64,000 nt of DNA from JAPPLB01 sp965218555 (GCA_965218555.1 OZ244625.1:1-64000); one strand, 5' to 3'; positions 8,200-19,934 are shown, numbered from the stretch's first letter. The notes: generated from the letters alone by a model not told the origin. Numbers and translations are program-made.

Positions 8200-10121
8200 T
8201 GAACTCCGGTCCAAAACGTACACGCAAAGGGGGTGAAGTCTATATCACCGCCTTTCAATACGTCGTGGCGATGGCATTCCTTTGGCTGCTTGCCGGCTTT
8301 TGGCAACTTCAGGTGCAGACCCGCCAGATTTACGTTGAAAGGGCTGATCGGAATCGCATCAGGTCTTTGCAGATCTTTGCGCCACGGGGGGAAATCCTCG
8401 ATCGGGATGGCCGCATCATCGTTGACAACAGCCTGAGTCACAAAGTTCTGCTGTCGAGGACCTCTCTCAACACGGAGCTTCTCCAGATCATCGCTGAAGG
8501 GCTGAATATTCCTTTCGAACGCCTGGGCGCGAGCCTCAAACGCCTCGAAACGTCGGATACGCCGGCATATCAGTCAGTGATCCTCAAAGAGAATCTGAGC
8601 CATGCCGAAGTAGCTTTCGTGGAGTCTCACCGCTCGCAGTTGCCGGAACTCGAGTTGATCCGATCCCACCGGCGGCTTTATCCAAGGGGCGGTTTGGCAT
8701 CTCACGTTATCGGGTATATCGGGGAAGTCAGCGATGCGGAACTTGATGAGGATGCCTTCATGTTCTATGAGCCCGGCGCGGAGATCGGGAAGGCTGGCAT
8801 AGAGCGTTCGTACAACGATGTCTTGACCGGCACCGACGGACGCCGTCTTATCGAAGTCGATAGCCATGAGCGCGAGCTAACACTCTTTGGAACGGTCAAA
8901 CCCAAGGCCGGGCGCAGTTTGCGGCTCACGCTGGACCTCGACCTGCAAGTGGTCGCCGAACTGGCGCTGGAAGGGAAAAAGGGAGCCATCGTCGCTCTGG
9001 ATCCCCGCAACGGCGAAGTACTGGCTCTGGCCAGCCGGCCGACTTATGACCCGAACAAGTTTGTCGGGGGTATCAGTGCTGACGACTGGCGTCAGATCCT
9101 GCAGGATCCGGAAGATCTCATGCTCAACCGGGCCACACAGGCCCAAGTGGCTCCGGGATCGGTATTCAAGGCGATCGTGGCGCTGGCGGGCGGGGAAACA
9201 GGCCTGCTGGATGAAGATTTTATGGTTTCCTGCTCCGGAGGAGCGCCGTTCTACCAACGGTATTTTCGCTGCCACATGGCGGAAGGCCACGGTCCTGTAG
9301 GTCTTCGCGAAGCCTTGGCGCAGTCATGCAATGTCTATTTCTACACCCTCGGCAACAAGCTGGGCATCGATCGGATCGCGGAATATGCAGAACTCGCCGG
9401 CCTGGGACGCCCAACGGGTATTGACCTGCCCCACGAAGAAGGCGGCACCGTACCCTCAGAGAAATGGAAGCTCCGCCTTTACCGTGAAAAGTGGTACCGC
9501 GGCGAGACGATATCGGTGGCCATCGGCCAGGGCGCGCTGACGGTGACTCCGCTGCAGGTGGCCTTTGCCATCGGCGGCGTCGCGATGGAGGGAGTTTGGC
9601 ACAGGCCGCATTTAGTGTCTTATGAGGACCTGCAGGAACTGCGTCCAGGGTTTGAGCCGCCGGACCCGATTGAGATCGAATTGAATCAACACCACCTGGA
9701 AACGATTCGGCAAGGGCTGTGGGCCGTTGTCAACGGCGGCGGCACCGGTGGACGCGCCCGCATCAATGGGTACGACATCTGCGGAAAGACCGGTTCCGCC
9801 CAACGCGCCTCGACACGGGTTAAAGAGGGCAACGATGATCCGGAATTGAAGGACACGGCTTGGTTCGTTGGTTTCGCCCCCTGCGAACAGCCCGAACTGG
9901 TTGTTACGGCTCTATTCCAAGGTGGGGAACACGGCTATCTGGCAGGCCCGATGGTTCGCGACGTCATCAAGAGCCACCTTGACAAGAAAGTACGAACACG
10001 TTGGACGCGCCGCCGCTCGACACCTTCCACGGCCGCTGGTGCCGCTCACCCGGCCGCCGCGGCCGCTGGTGCCGCTCACCCGGCCGCCGCCGCCGCCGCA
10101 TGGGGGCGGCAGACACCGTGA
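8199..10121 (+). CDS. mrdA: Penicillin-binding protein 2 (peptidoglycan D,D-transpeptidase MrdA)
   Basis: The 640-residue protein crosslinks peptidoglycan during elongation as partner of RodA. One N-terminal membrane helix (YVVAMAFLWLLAGFW) precedes the pedestal domain (FAPRGEILDRDGRII) and the transpeptidase domain with SVFK (about residue 320), SCN (about 376) and KTG (about 529). The ATG at 8199 overlaps the mreD stop; an open frame further upstream lies within mreD and is not used here. The C-terminal tail is unusual: Ala/Pro/His-rich, containing two copies of a ten-residue unit encoded by a perfect 30-bp tandem repeat. Confidence 0.95.
   Translation: MNSGPKRTRKGGEVYITAFQYVVAMAFLWLLAGFWQLQVQTRQIYVERADRNRIRSLQIFAPRGEILDRDGRIIVDNSLSHKVLLSRTSLNTELLQIIAEGLNIPFERLGASLKRLETSDTPAYQSVILKENLSHAEVAFVESHRSQLPELELIRSHRRLYPRGGLASHVIGYIGEVSDAELDEDAFMFYEPGAEIGKAGIERSYNDVLTGTDGRRLIEVDSHERELTLFGTVKPKAGRSLRLTLDLDLQVVAELALEGKKGAIVALDPRNGEVLALASRPTYDPNKFVGGISADDWRQILQDPEDLMLNRATQAQVAPGSVFKAIVALAGGETGLLDEDFMVSCSGGAPFYQRYFRCHMAEGHGPVGLREALAQSCNVYFYTLGNKLGIDRIAEYAELAGLGRPTGIDLPHEEGGTVPSEKWKLRLYREKWYRGETISVAIGQGALTVTPLQVAFAIGGVAMEGVWHRPHLVSYEDLQELRPGFEPPDPIEIELNQHHLETIRQGLWAVVNGGGTGGRARINGYDICGKTGSAQRASTRVKEGNDDPELKDTAWFVGFAPCEQPELVVTALFQGGEHGYLAGPMVRDVIKSHLDKKVRTRWTRRRSTPSTAAGAAHPAAAAAGAAHPAAAAAAWGRQTP
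10031..10090 (+). repeat. Perfect 30-bp tandem duplication at the mrdA 3' end
   Basis: Two identical 30-bp units, 10031-10060 and 10061-10090, both beginning GGCCGCTGGTGCC and ending CCGGCCGCCGC. They encode AAGAAHPAAA twice in the tail of MrdA and lie just upstream of the rodA start. The unit length is a multiple of three, so copy changes would keep the frame. Confidence 0.9.
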
Positions 10122-11209
10122 CAGACCGGTATGCAATGCGAGATTTCGATTGGACGTTGATCGGTCTTTCGATTGCGATCGCCTTTCTCGGACTGGTCGA
10201 AATCTACAGCGCCACCCAAAACACTGCCTGGCAGTACGCGTATCCGCGTCAACTGATATGGGTCGTACTCGGCCTTGTCCTGATGTGGATGGTTTCGACG
10301 ACGGACTACAACTGGTGGGTGAAGCATGCGCCTTCCTTCTACATTGCCTCAATAGCGCTGCTATTGCTTGTCGCGGTTTTTGGACATATTGGAGGAGGGG
10401 CGCGGCGCTGGCTCTTGCTGCCGGGTGGGATGAGTCTGCAGGCCTCGGAATTCGTGAAGGTGGTGCTAGTATTGTTGGTAGCCTATGCACTCGGCGACCT
10501 GCCGCGAGAACGGATTACCCTCTCGACCCTGACATGGCTCTCCGCGATGTTCGCCTTGACCATGCTGATGGTGGCGGCACAGCCGGACCTTAGCACGGCA
10601 GTGAGTTATGCACCGATCCTGGCGATCGGTATCTGGACGGCTGGTATCCGATGGAAGTACTTGGCGGTAATTGTGCTGCTGGCGGCGTTGGCGATTCTGC
10701 TCGGTTGGTTTGCCCTCGCGCCCTATCAGAAGGAACGGGTGATCACCTACTTGAATCCCGAAAGCGATCCGCAGGATACCGGCTATCAATCGATTCAATC
10801 GCGCATCGCGGTTGGTTCAGGTGAGATTTGGGGAAAGGGGTTCGCTCGCGGCACGCAAACGCAGTTGCGGTTTCTGCCGACGCCACACACGGATTTCATT
10901 TTTGCAGCCTATGCGGAAGAGATCGGATTCGCGGGAGTTTTCGTGGGGCTGACGCTCTACTTTGCTCTGCTGATGAAGATTGTCAGCAATGCGCGAACGG
11001 CCGTCGACAGCACCGGGATGTATGTGTGCATGGGCGTTGCGGCGGTCTTGTTTTTTCATGTGGTCGTGAATATCGGCATGGTCATCGGACGGATGCCGGT
11101 GACGGGGATCCCTCTGCCCTTGATGAGCTATGGTGGATCCAATACGATCACAACCTTTTTGTTGCTAGGGTTGGTGAACAGTGTTTGGCGGCGCCGTTTC
11201 ACGAACTAG
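10118..11209 (+). CDS. rodA: Rod shape-determining protein RodA (SEDS glycosyltransferase)
   Basis: About 363 residues with roughly ten membrane helices. RodA polymerises lipid II with PBP2. SEDS landmarks are present: GGGARRWLLLPGGMSLQASE, AQPDLSTAVSY, a GKGFARGTQTQLRFLPTPHTDFIF loop (given here in two parts: GKGFARGTQ and LPTPHTDFIF), and GIPLPLMSYGGSNTI near the end. The frame is open from 10001, but a GTG at 10118 overlaps the mrdA stop (GTGA) with a purine-rich GGGGGCGG upstream. Starts at 10100 or 10136 remain possible. Confidence 0.95.
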   Translation: MTDRYAMRDFDWTLIGLSIAIAFLGLVEIYSATQNTAWQYAYPRQLIWVVLGLVLMWMVSTTDYNWWVKHAPSFYIASIALLLLVAVFGHIGGGARRWLLLPGGMSLQASEFVKVVLVLLVAYALGDLPRERITLSTLTWLSAMFALTMLMVAAQPDLSTAVSYAPILAIGIWTAGIRWKYLAVIVLLAALAILLGWFALAPYQKERVITYLNPESDPQDTGYQSIQSRIAVGSGEIWGKGFARGTQTQLRFLPTPHTDFIFAAYAEEIGFAGVFVGLTLYFALLMKIVSNARTAVDSTGMYVCMGVAAVLFFHVVVNIGMVIGRMPVTGIPLPLMSYGGSNTITTFLLLGLVNSVWRRRFTN

Positions 11210-11615
11210 AGGAGTTGCGCCGCCGGTGTTGTAGGGCTCCTGGCGAAATCCAACGGCCGGATGGCCGCCGGAATCGTTCGACGGAGCCGAGACATTTTGG
11301 AGCCGGTCATGAGCGCTGAAGGCTCAAGGCGGCTTGATGAAAGTTAGGCAAGATTTTGCGGATTGAGCAAGGGATGGACAGGTGCCTGTGTTCCGTTAAC
11401 GCGGACGGCGGTTCTCCCGGTTACGCGCGTTGAGCGACCGACATTGTCGAACGATCGCTCCGCTGCGGCGCCGAAGATTCGAGGTTTGATCGTGGGCTGT
11501 TTCATTGAAGGGCACCGCGACCACTCGAGAGGATCGGACCTGAGGAGTACGTAAGCCTACTCCTCAATCCGATTGTACCCGCCTATCAGGGCCCTCCCTC
11601 CCGAGGAGGCGCCCT
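11210..11615 (+). other. 406-bp leader region upstream of rng
   Basis: No coding frame is convincing here. The stretch separates rodA from rng and probably carries the rng promoter and 5' untranslated region. A strong two-part hairpin lies at 11533-11573, and GAGGAGG sits just before the rng ATG. No T-run follows the hairpin, so it is not a standard terminator for the wall operon. Confidence 0.5.
11533..11573 (+). promoter_or_regulatory. Two-part hairpin in the rng 5' region
   Basis: TGAGGAGTA (11541-11549) pairs perfectly with TACTCCTCA (11558-11566) around an eight-base loop, and ATCGGA (11533-11538) pairs with TCCGAT (11568-11573) below a small internal loop. In E. coli, RNase E controls its own mRNA through a 5'-UTR hairpin; a similar role here is inference only. 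The upper arm also contains an AGGAG-like sequence that the structure would hide. Confidence 0.5.
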
Positions 11616-14222
<2,607 letters not shown>

Positions 14223-14252
14223 TTCGGATCACACTGCTACCATTTCCCGCCT

Positions 14253-15107
14253 ATGACACCAAAGATAGGAATCATCGGAGGAAGCGGCCTCTACAACATT
14301 CCGCACCTCACCGACCGTGTCGAGCAGAGGGTCGAAACCCCTTGGGGAGATCCTTCGGATGACTTCGTGCTTGGGAAGCTGGAAGGCCGCGCAGTCGCCT
14401 TCCTTACCCGCCATGGCCGGGGTCACCGCATCATGCCCTCGAATCTCAATTTTCGAGCGAATATTTTTGCTCTCAAGAGCCTTGGCGTGCAGTGGATCCT
14501 CTCATTCAGCGCCGTGGGATCACTGCGGGAGCAACTCAAGCCGCTCGACTTCTGCATTCCCGATCAATTCTTTGATCGCACGCGCGGGAGAGCGTCCACG
14601 TTCTTCGATGAGGATATCGCGGTTCATGTCGGCTTCGCGGATCCGGTTTGCTCGACCCTTGCCGATGTGGCAGAGGAAGCCTGCAAGCAGGCGGGCGTCA
14701 CGGTCCATCGCGGAGGCACGTACTGTTGCATGGAGGGTCCCGCGTTCTCGACACGCGCAGAGTCAAACGTCTATCGGTCGTGGGGCTTCGATGTGATCGG
14801 CATGACGAACTTGCAGGAAGCAAAACTCGCGCGCGAGGCCGAGATGTCGTATGTCACGATCGCCATGGTGACGGACTATGACTGTTGGCATCCCGAACAC
14901 GAGGACGTGACGGTCGAGCAAGTGATTGCTTATCTCACCGAAAACGCCGCGCATGCCAGGGCGGTGGCGGCGGAAGCCGTCAAGCGAGTCTCCGACGGCG
15001 ACAGTCCGTTTTCCTCGGCGATCAAGAACGCCATCATTACCGATCGCTCCAAGATCTCCGAAGCGTCAAAAAAGAAGTACCGGCTTTTGATCGGGAAGTA
15101 TCTGTAG
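14253..15107 (+). CDS. mtnP: S-methyl-5'-thioadenosine phosphorylase
   Basis: A 284-residue family 2 purine phosphorylase. It cleaves methylthioadenosine with phosphate to adenine and methylthioribose 1-phosphate in methionine salvage. Visible motifs are the phosphate loop GIIGGSGLY, TRHGRGH, SAVGSLRE, EGPAFSTRAES and the base-site region VTDYDCWHP. The Asp in VTDYD favours a 6-aminopurine substrate. It is followed after ten bases by a PfkB-type kinase gene, which suggests a shared nucleoside or sugar salvage role. Confidence 0.92.
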   Translation: MTPKIGIIGGSGLYNIPHLTDRVEQRVETPWGDPSDDFVLGKLEGRAVAFLTRHGRGHRIMPSNLNFRANIFALKSLGVQWILSFSAVGSLREQLKPLDFCIPDQFFDRTRGRASTFFDEDIAVHVGFADPVCSTLADVAEEACKQAGVTVHRGGTYCCMEGPAFSTRAESNVYRSWGFDVIGMTNLQEAKLAREAEMSYVTIAMVTDYDCWHPEHEDVTVEQVIAYLTENAAHARAVAAEAVKRVSDGDSPFSSAIKNAIITDRSKISEASKKKYRLLIGKYL

Positions 15108-15117
15108 GCCCGTTAAC

Positions 15118-16032
15118 ATGTCTCTTCTTGTTGTCGGGTCTGTCGCGTACGACGGGGTCGAAACTCCTCACGGCAAAGTCGACCGCATGCTCGGTGGCGC
15201 CGGCACTTATATATCGCTCGCCGCAAGCCACTTCGCGGAGGTGAAGCTTGTCGGCGTGGTCGGCGACGACTTTGCCGCGGAGGACGAGCAACTCCTTGCC
15301 GATCATGGCATTGACCTTGAAGGACTGGAGAAGATGCCTGGAAAGACGTTCTTCTGGCGCGGCGCCTATTCCGAAGACATGAACGAGCGAACGACTCTGA
15401 CGACACAGCTCAATGTGTTCGCCGACTTCAACCCGAAGCTGCCCGCCTCCTACCAAGAGACTCCCTATTCCTTTCTTGGCAATATTCATCCCAACCTGCA
15501 GAGGCAGGTGCGCGACCAGATCGCTTCGCCGCGGTTCGTCGGCGGGGACACGATGAATTTCTGGATCGAAGGGACACCGGCCGAGCTTGCGGCGGCGATC
15601 GAGCAGTGGGACTTCATTCTGATCAACGACGGCGAGGCGCGCTTGCTGTCGCGTGAATACAACTTGCTCAGTGCTGCGAGAAAGATTCAGGAGATGGGGC
15701 CGCAGACGGTGGTTATCAAGCGTGGCGAGTATGGGGCAATCCTGTTCCGTCCAGAGGGTTATTTCATCGCGCCGGGCTTTTTGCTGCAAACCGTGTTCGA
15801 TCCGACGGGCGCGGGTGACTCGTTCGCCGGGGGCTTCATGGGGTATCTGACCGAGCAGGGGATCGAGAGTCTCGACGAAGCGACGCACGCCCATCTCCGC
15901 AAAGCCATGATCTACGGCTCGGTAATGGGCAGCTTTTGCTGTGAGCGATTGGGCGTGGAGAGGCTGCGAAGCTTGACCCGCGACGATATCGAAGGGCGGT
16001 ATCGAGATTTCAAGGCGTTTACCGAGTTCTAA
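15118..16032 (+). CDS. PfkB-family carbohydrate or nucleoside kinase
   Basis: The 304-residue protein shows the ribokinase-like fold signatures: LGGAGTYISLAASH near the N terminus, a VVGDDF segment, and the catalytic and anion-hole motif DPTGAGDSFAGG near residue 228. The last contains the general-base Asp. Substrate is not defined. Its place ten bases behind mtnP makes a role in purine nucleoside or ribose salvage likely, but this is inference from position. Length and the ATG start are normal for the family. Confidence 0.88.
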   Translation: MSLLVVGSVAYDGVETPHGKVDRMLGGAGTYISLAASHFAEVKLVGVVGDDFAAEDEQLLADHGIDLEGLEKMPGKTFFWRGAYSEDMNERTTLTTQLNVFADFNPKLPASYQETPYSFLGNIHPNLQRQVRDQIASPRFVGGDTMNFWIEGTPAELAAAIEQWDFILINDGEARLLSREYNLLSAARKIQEMGPQTVVIKRGEYGAILFRPEGYFIAPGFLLQTVFDPTGAGDSFAGGFMGYLTEQGIESLDEATHAHLRKAMIYGSVMGSFCCERLGVERLRSLTRDDIEGRYRDFKAFTEF

Positions 16033-16157
16033 GCACACCGCTTGCGCAGTTCCACCGGCAAGACCACAGCAACGTTCAACCACCCGAGCTGTTCCCGTGT
16101 GTGTGGCGGCGCTTGATTTTCGACGACCGAAGGAAGGGTGATGTCGGCTTAGAAGCA

Positions 16158-16186
16158 GTGACGCATACAGATCGGGTGTCTACAAT
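16158..16186 (+). promoter_or_regulatory. Sigma-70-like promoter giving a near-leaderless transcript
   Basis: GTGACG (16158-16163) and TACAAT (16181-16186) are separated by 17 bases. The next gene's ATG is at 16195, eight bases after the -10 box, so the transcript would start at or next to the start codon. Confidence 0.5.
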
Positions 16187-16194
16187 GGGGGCCC

Positions 16195-16647
16195 ATGCGT
16201 GACTGGAAGGGTAGTGCGCTCGTGGTGGTCTTGCTGCTATGGGCGGGAATCTTGTTTGGGGTGTCGTTCCTGGCGACGCCCGCTAAGTTTTCGGCGCCGA
16301 ATTTGATGCTGCCGGTGGCGCTAGACGTGGGAAGGTCGACTTTCGCGGTGTTAAATCGGGTGGAGATGGGTTGTGCGGTGCTCAGCTTGGGTTTGCTGTC
16401 GGCAGGGGTGTCGCGGGCTTTCGTCGTGTGGTTGGCATCGGGCTTGGCTGTACTGGGATTACTTGTCGAGACGCTTTGGCTGCTGCCGCTGCTGGACGAG
16501 CGGGCACGGGTAGTGATCGACGGTGGCACACCGCCGGCTTCGAGTCTGCATGATGTTTACGTCGGGATCGAGGCCGCGAAGATCGTCGCGCTTCTCGCAG
16601 GGACGGTCTTTCTGCTGCGCCCCGAAGAGCAGCGTCAGCGCCAGTAG
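16195..16647 (+). CDS. Four-helix membrane protein (DUF4149-like)
   Basis: A 150-residue integral membrane protein with four hydrophobic segments (ALVVVLLLWAGILFGVSFL; EMGCAVLSLGLLSAG; FVVWLASGLAVLGLLVETLW; IEAAKIVALLAGTVFLL). The arrangement and the SFLATPAKF segment after helix one recall DUF4149/TMEM205-like proteins, but the match is judged by eye. Function is unknown. A TACAAT box eight bases upstream of the ATG suggests a leaderless mRNA. The 3' end meets a DUF1761 gene on the other strand; the two would overlap by 13 bases if the latter were intact. Confidence 0.7.
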   Translation: MRDWKGSALVVVLLLWAGILFGVSFLATPAKFSAPNLMLPVALDVGRSTFAVLNRVEMGCAVLSLGLLSAGVSRAFVVWLASGLAVLGLLVETLWLLPLLDERARVVIDGGTPPASSLHDVYVGIEAAKIVALLAGTVFLLRPEEQRQRQ

Positions 16648-17072
16648 ATGAGGACGAAGCCGAAGAGGAGAAGGCGGGTGAGGTCAAAACTGGCGTTGAT
16701 GGCGACGAGGCCTCAGCCCTTCTGTTCCCACGCGACGCGCCCCATTTGCAGAGGCAGGAAGAAGCCCAGCCAGGTCCACACGGTGCCGTTGATGCCGTAG
16801 ACCCACGAGGGTTCGTCCACGCCGGCGCCCCACGTGGATGGCCGCCAAACCTCGATGCTGTGGGCGAGCACGAAGGCAATCAGCAGCGAGCCGAGAATGA
16901 AGAGGCTCATTGACTTGGCCATCGCGCCGCCGGGCTGATCCATGTCCTCCATACCCATGTGCTTTGCCCAGGCTTTGCCAAAGAGCGGGCCGAACCAGAG
17001 AAAGCCGATCGGCACGGCAGCGATGACGCAGGCTAGGACGGCGAGATAGTTGATGTTGATTTCGGGTTGCAT
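16635..17072 (-). pseudogene. DUF1761 membrane protein interrupted by an in-frame TGA
   Basis: The N terminus (INYLAVLACVIAAVPIGFLWFGPLFGKAW) is a clear DUF1761 start, given in pieces here as NYLAVLACVIAAVPIG and LWFGPLFGKAW. The frame stops at TGA (16713-16715) after 119 codons. Reading on in the same frame gives 25 more codons that look like the missing family end (GLVAINASFDLTRLLLFG, then VLIYWR) and close at a second TGA at 16635. Relatives often have Trp near this spot, so a TGG-to-TGA change is the simplest explanation. Other genes here use TGA as stop, so recoding is unlikely. Confidence 0.75.
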
Positions 17073-17305
17073 AAGGGTTCTCCTGACTACCGAGAATGAG
17101 CTGTCCGCAGCGCTCCTCTGCGGCCGGCAGCCGTCATGTTAGCGGTTGCGGATGAAACCCACTCACCCTTGCCAACGCAGATTCCCAGCGGCGAGACAGC
17201 TTGGTTTTTTTGACTGTGAGGTGAATGCGGCTTGCCTCGCCTGGAGTTGTAACTGCGGGTGCGTAGTGCCGCGCCGCTACTTCTCGCATTCGTTATGGCT
17301 GCGAC

Positions 17306-18967
17306 TTACTCCGGGATGGCGGGGAGGGGTTCGGGTAAGGGTTTGCGCGGCAACTTCTCTTCGCGGTTGGCGGCGTGGTAGACGAAGGAGGCGACGACGG
17401 CGACGGCTTGCATGAGGTCGCCGGGTTGGGCGCGATCGTAGGCATCCATGTTGGAGTGATGGGTGCGGGTTTCGTATTCGACGGGATCCTGGATGAACTG
17501 AAAGCCGGGCAGTCCGACAGCGTCGAACGAGAGATGGTCGGTGCCGCCGGTGTTACGGATCGTCAAGGTGTCGGCGCCCATGTCGTTGAAGGGTCCAAGC
17601 CAGGTCCTGAAAATCGGCCGGACCATGTCGTTGCCTTGCAGGTGGACACCGCGGATCTTGCCCGTGCCGTTGTCCAGGTTGAAGTAGCCGGCCAACTTCT
17701 CGTGTTCGGAAGTAAGCACCATTGTCCGAGGATCGGCGAAGTGTTCCTTGACATAGGCTTTTGAGCCGAGCAGGCCTTGCTCCTCTCCGCCCCACAAAGA
17801 GATCCGCACGGTGCGGTCGAGCTTGAGATCGAGCTTCGCCAGAACACGCATGACTTCCATCATGACGGCGCATCCCGCGCCGTTGTCGGTGGCGCCGAGC
17901 GCGGCGGCGGTGGAGTCGAGATGGGCGCCGATCATGACGATTTCGTCTTTCTTGGCGCCGCCCGGAAGCTCGCCGATGACGTTGACGGAATCGAGGGTGT
18001 CTCGGTGGAAAGCGGTCTTGACATCGACTTCGATCCTCATCGGAACCTCGTTTTCGACGAGTCGGTAGATGCGATTGTAGTGTTCGGGAGTGAGCGCGAT
18101 GGACGGTGGCGGGGTGGGGTGATCGACACGCCGGTCGCCGCTGCGCGGCGGAAAGACCGTACCGCCGTCGCCGCGGGAGGCGGGGTGGATAACGAGGCGG
18201 ACACCCTCGCTGGTCAAGAACTCGTTGAGGCGTCCTTGCACCTTGCGGATGCGCTCGCGCCAGCGCTCCCTGAACCATCGGGGCGCTTGCGAAAACAGCC
18301 GGGAACGGCGGCGGTCGTTCTCGGGTATTTCAAGATCAGGGTCGGTGAAATTGATAGGGACCCGGGGCATGGGCGCCGCGGCCCGCCTCGATAGATCAGC
18401 TTTCGACAAGCGCCTCATGGCCGGATCCGACTGAACGTTTACATCCTTCAGGTCGGTGATCAGGATGATCCGGCCCCGCAGTTTCCCTTTGTATTCCGCG
18501 CTGAACTCGTCGACGGCCTGCTTGAACTTCTTGGGAGTTAATTGCCTCTCGAAAGGGGCGATGACGGGTGTCCCCGAGACGACGCCGTCGGTGCTGGGGC
18601 TCCAGCCGAGGGGGACGCCGATCAACATCTCATACTGCGGCTCGACCAGATGGGCGGAGAAATAGCTCCGCGACCAGCCCTGCCCGAAGGGGCCCCAGCT
18701 TTCAAGCTTGACGTTTTCAGCGCCCCATTCTTCGAGCCGCGAGGCGGCCCACTTGGCGGATGCATCGAATCCGGGTGAGTTGGTGATGCGAGGTCCGTAG
18801 ACTTCGACGAGATGGAAGAGGTGGTCCATCACATCGGTGTGGTCGAAGACCTCCTGCTTGATGCGATGGATGACCTCACGGTCGACAGCGTCGTTCGCCC
18901 GAAGGGCGGAAGCCGTCACGAGAACCAAGATGACGCCGAGTGCAGGGTAGATGCGGGGCATAGTCAA
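17306..18967 (-). CDS. Exported M28-family metallopeptidase
   Basis: A 553-residue protein with a Sec signal peptide (YPALGVILVLVTASALRA). The M28 zinc site is visible: GAHLDS (about residue 347), the bridging Asp in GATDNGAG, the catalytic and binding pair in GGEEQGLLGSKAY (about 392) and the final His in GGTDHLSFD (about 475). A protease-associated-like region precedes the catalytic domain. It probably trims peptides in the periplasm or outside. The GWxTD-like gene lies 13 bases upstream on the same strand, so the pair may be co-transcribed. Confidence 0.92.
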   Translation of the reverse strand: MTMPRIYPALGVILVLVTASALRANDAVDREVIHRIKQEVFDHTDVMDHLFHLVEVYGPRITNSPGFDASAKWAASRLEEWGAENVKLESWGPFGQGWSRSYFSAHLVEPQYEMLIGVPLGWSPSTDGVVSGTPVIAPFERQLTPKKFKQAVDEFSAEYKGKLRGRIILITDLKDVNVQSDPAMRRLSKADLSRRAAAPMPRVPINFTDPDLEIPENDRRRSRLFSQAPRWFRERWRERIRKVQGRLNEFLTSEGVRLVIHPASRGDGGTVFPPRSGDRRVDHPTPPPSIALTPEHYNRIYRLVENEVPMRIEVDVKTAFHRDTLDSVNVIGELPGGAKKDEIVMIGAHLDSTAAALGATDNGAGCAVMMEVMRVLAKLDLKLDRTVRISLWGGEEQGLLGSKAYVKEHFADPRTMVLTSEHEKLAGYFNLDNGTGKIRGVHLQGNDMVRPIFRTWLGPFNDMGADTLTIRNTGGTDHLSFDAVGLPGFQFIQDPVEYETRTHHSNMDAYDRAQPGDLMQAVAVVASFVYHAANREEKLPRKPLPEPLPAIPE

Positions 18968-18980
18968 TCATGCATCGTCG

Positions 18981-19736
18981 CTAAAGCTCGAGCTTGTCGT
19001 TGTAGACCATGTCCTTGAGCTTGAATTTGCGCCTGATGTTCGTCTGCCCCATTTTCATTTGAAACTCGACGTCCTTGTCAGCAAGTGTGATCTCATGCGT
19101 ACGGGGAAACCTCAGCCAGACCTCGGCTTCCTGCTGGCCGCCCTGGATCTGGAAATCCTCCGGGGAGATGTTCTCTTTGTTCTTGCGCTTCAGGAACGAG
19201 CCTTGTTTGAAGCGCTCAGGGTTCCGCTGGCCCATTTGAGCCATGCGGCCGGGGAAACCGCTGACGCTGATGACGTAGTGTGTCTCGGTGCGGTTGATGA
19301 ATGCCCGGCCGTCTTCGGCTGTACCTGCTTCGTCACCGTAGCGGGCCTTGACGAGCGCCTCTTTGACGGGCTGTGCGCTCAACCAGCGGACGACGAAGTT
19401 GCGCTGTATTCCGCCGCCGGGGGGGCCACCACCACCACCGTAGCTTCCGGGTCCTCGCGTGCCTCCGCCACCACCGGAGCCGGGAATGCCGCCACCACCA
19501 ACGCCGGCGCCGGGGCCACCACCGGCGCCGCGGCCGCCGCCACGACCTCTACCCATGCCGCCTCCACCGCCCGTCGTTATCGAGACGGTACGCGACCAGG
19601 GAGAATTGGAGAGCATCTTGTTGACTTCCTTCTCACTCCATTGCAGGAAGTCCTTGGTGGTCCAGAAGTCCGCAGCGAATCCGACGGACGTCATGAGTCC
19701 GAGTAGTAGTAACAGTCGCAAGATAGCAGTGGCCAT
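18981..19736 (-). CDS. Exported GWxTD-like protein with Gly-rich linker
   Basis: About 251 residues. The frame is open upstream, but the ATG at 19736 has AAGGAGG before it and opens a signal peptide (MATAILRLLLLLGLMTSVGFA). The start of the mature part (WTTKDFLQWSEKEVNKMLSN) resembles acidobacterial GWxTD-domain secreted proteins. Residues about 50-110 are almost wholly glycine with scattered Arg, Pro and Ala. The rest is a mixed alpha/beta domain (WLSAQPVKEALVKARYG; EVWLRFPRTHEITLADKDV). Function is unknown. It sits directly upstream of the M28 peptidase. Confidence 0.75.
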   Translation of the reverse strand: MATAILRLLLLLGLMTSVGFAADFWTTKDFLQWSEKEVNKMLSNSPWSRTVSITTGGGGGMGRGRGGGRGAGGGPGAGVGGGGIPGSGGGGGTRGPGSYGGGGGPPGGGIQRNFVVRWLSAQPVKEALVKARYGDEAGTAEDGRAFINRTETHYVISVSGFPGRMAQMGQRNPERFKQGSFLKRKNKENISPEDFQIQGGQQEAEVWLRFPRTHEITLADKDVEFQMKMGQTNIRRKFKLKDMVYNDKLEL

Positions 19737-19934
19737 CGTGTCCTCCTTGGGGTGCTCCGAGCGTTTCCATCCCCGCTCGGTGTCAAGCGTGGTCCGTTCG
19801 AACATAACACAGGCGACACAACCGTGAGAGTGGTTACGATGTAATATCCATGTTAAGAAGCGGGCGGAAGGGGCTGCCGTAATGATGCTAACCTGAAGCC
19901 GCTGCTGCCGGCCTGCCTGTAATCCCCTATCCGG

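Noticed and set aside
11541..11566. Rho-independent terminator of the mre operon
   Set aside because: The stem is strong but no run of T follows it.
16713..16715. UGA recoding (selenocysteine or reassigned codon) in the DUF1761 gene
   Set aside because: Many genes here end with TGA, no selenocysteine insertion hairpin was seen, and the family does not use selenocysteine.
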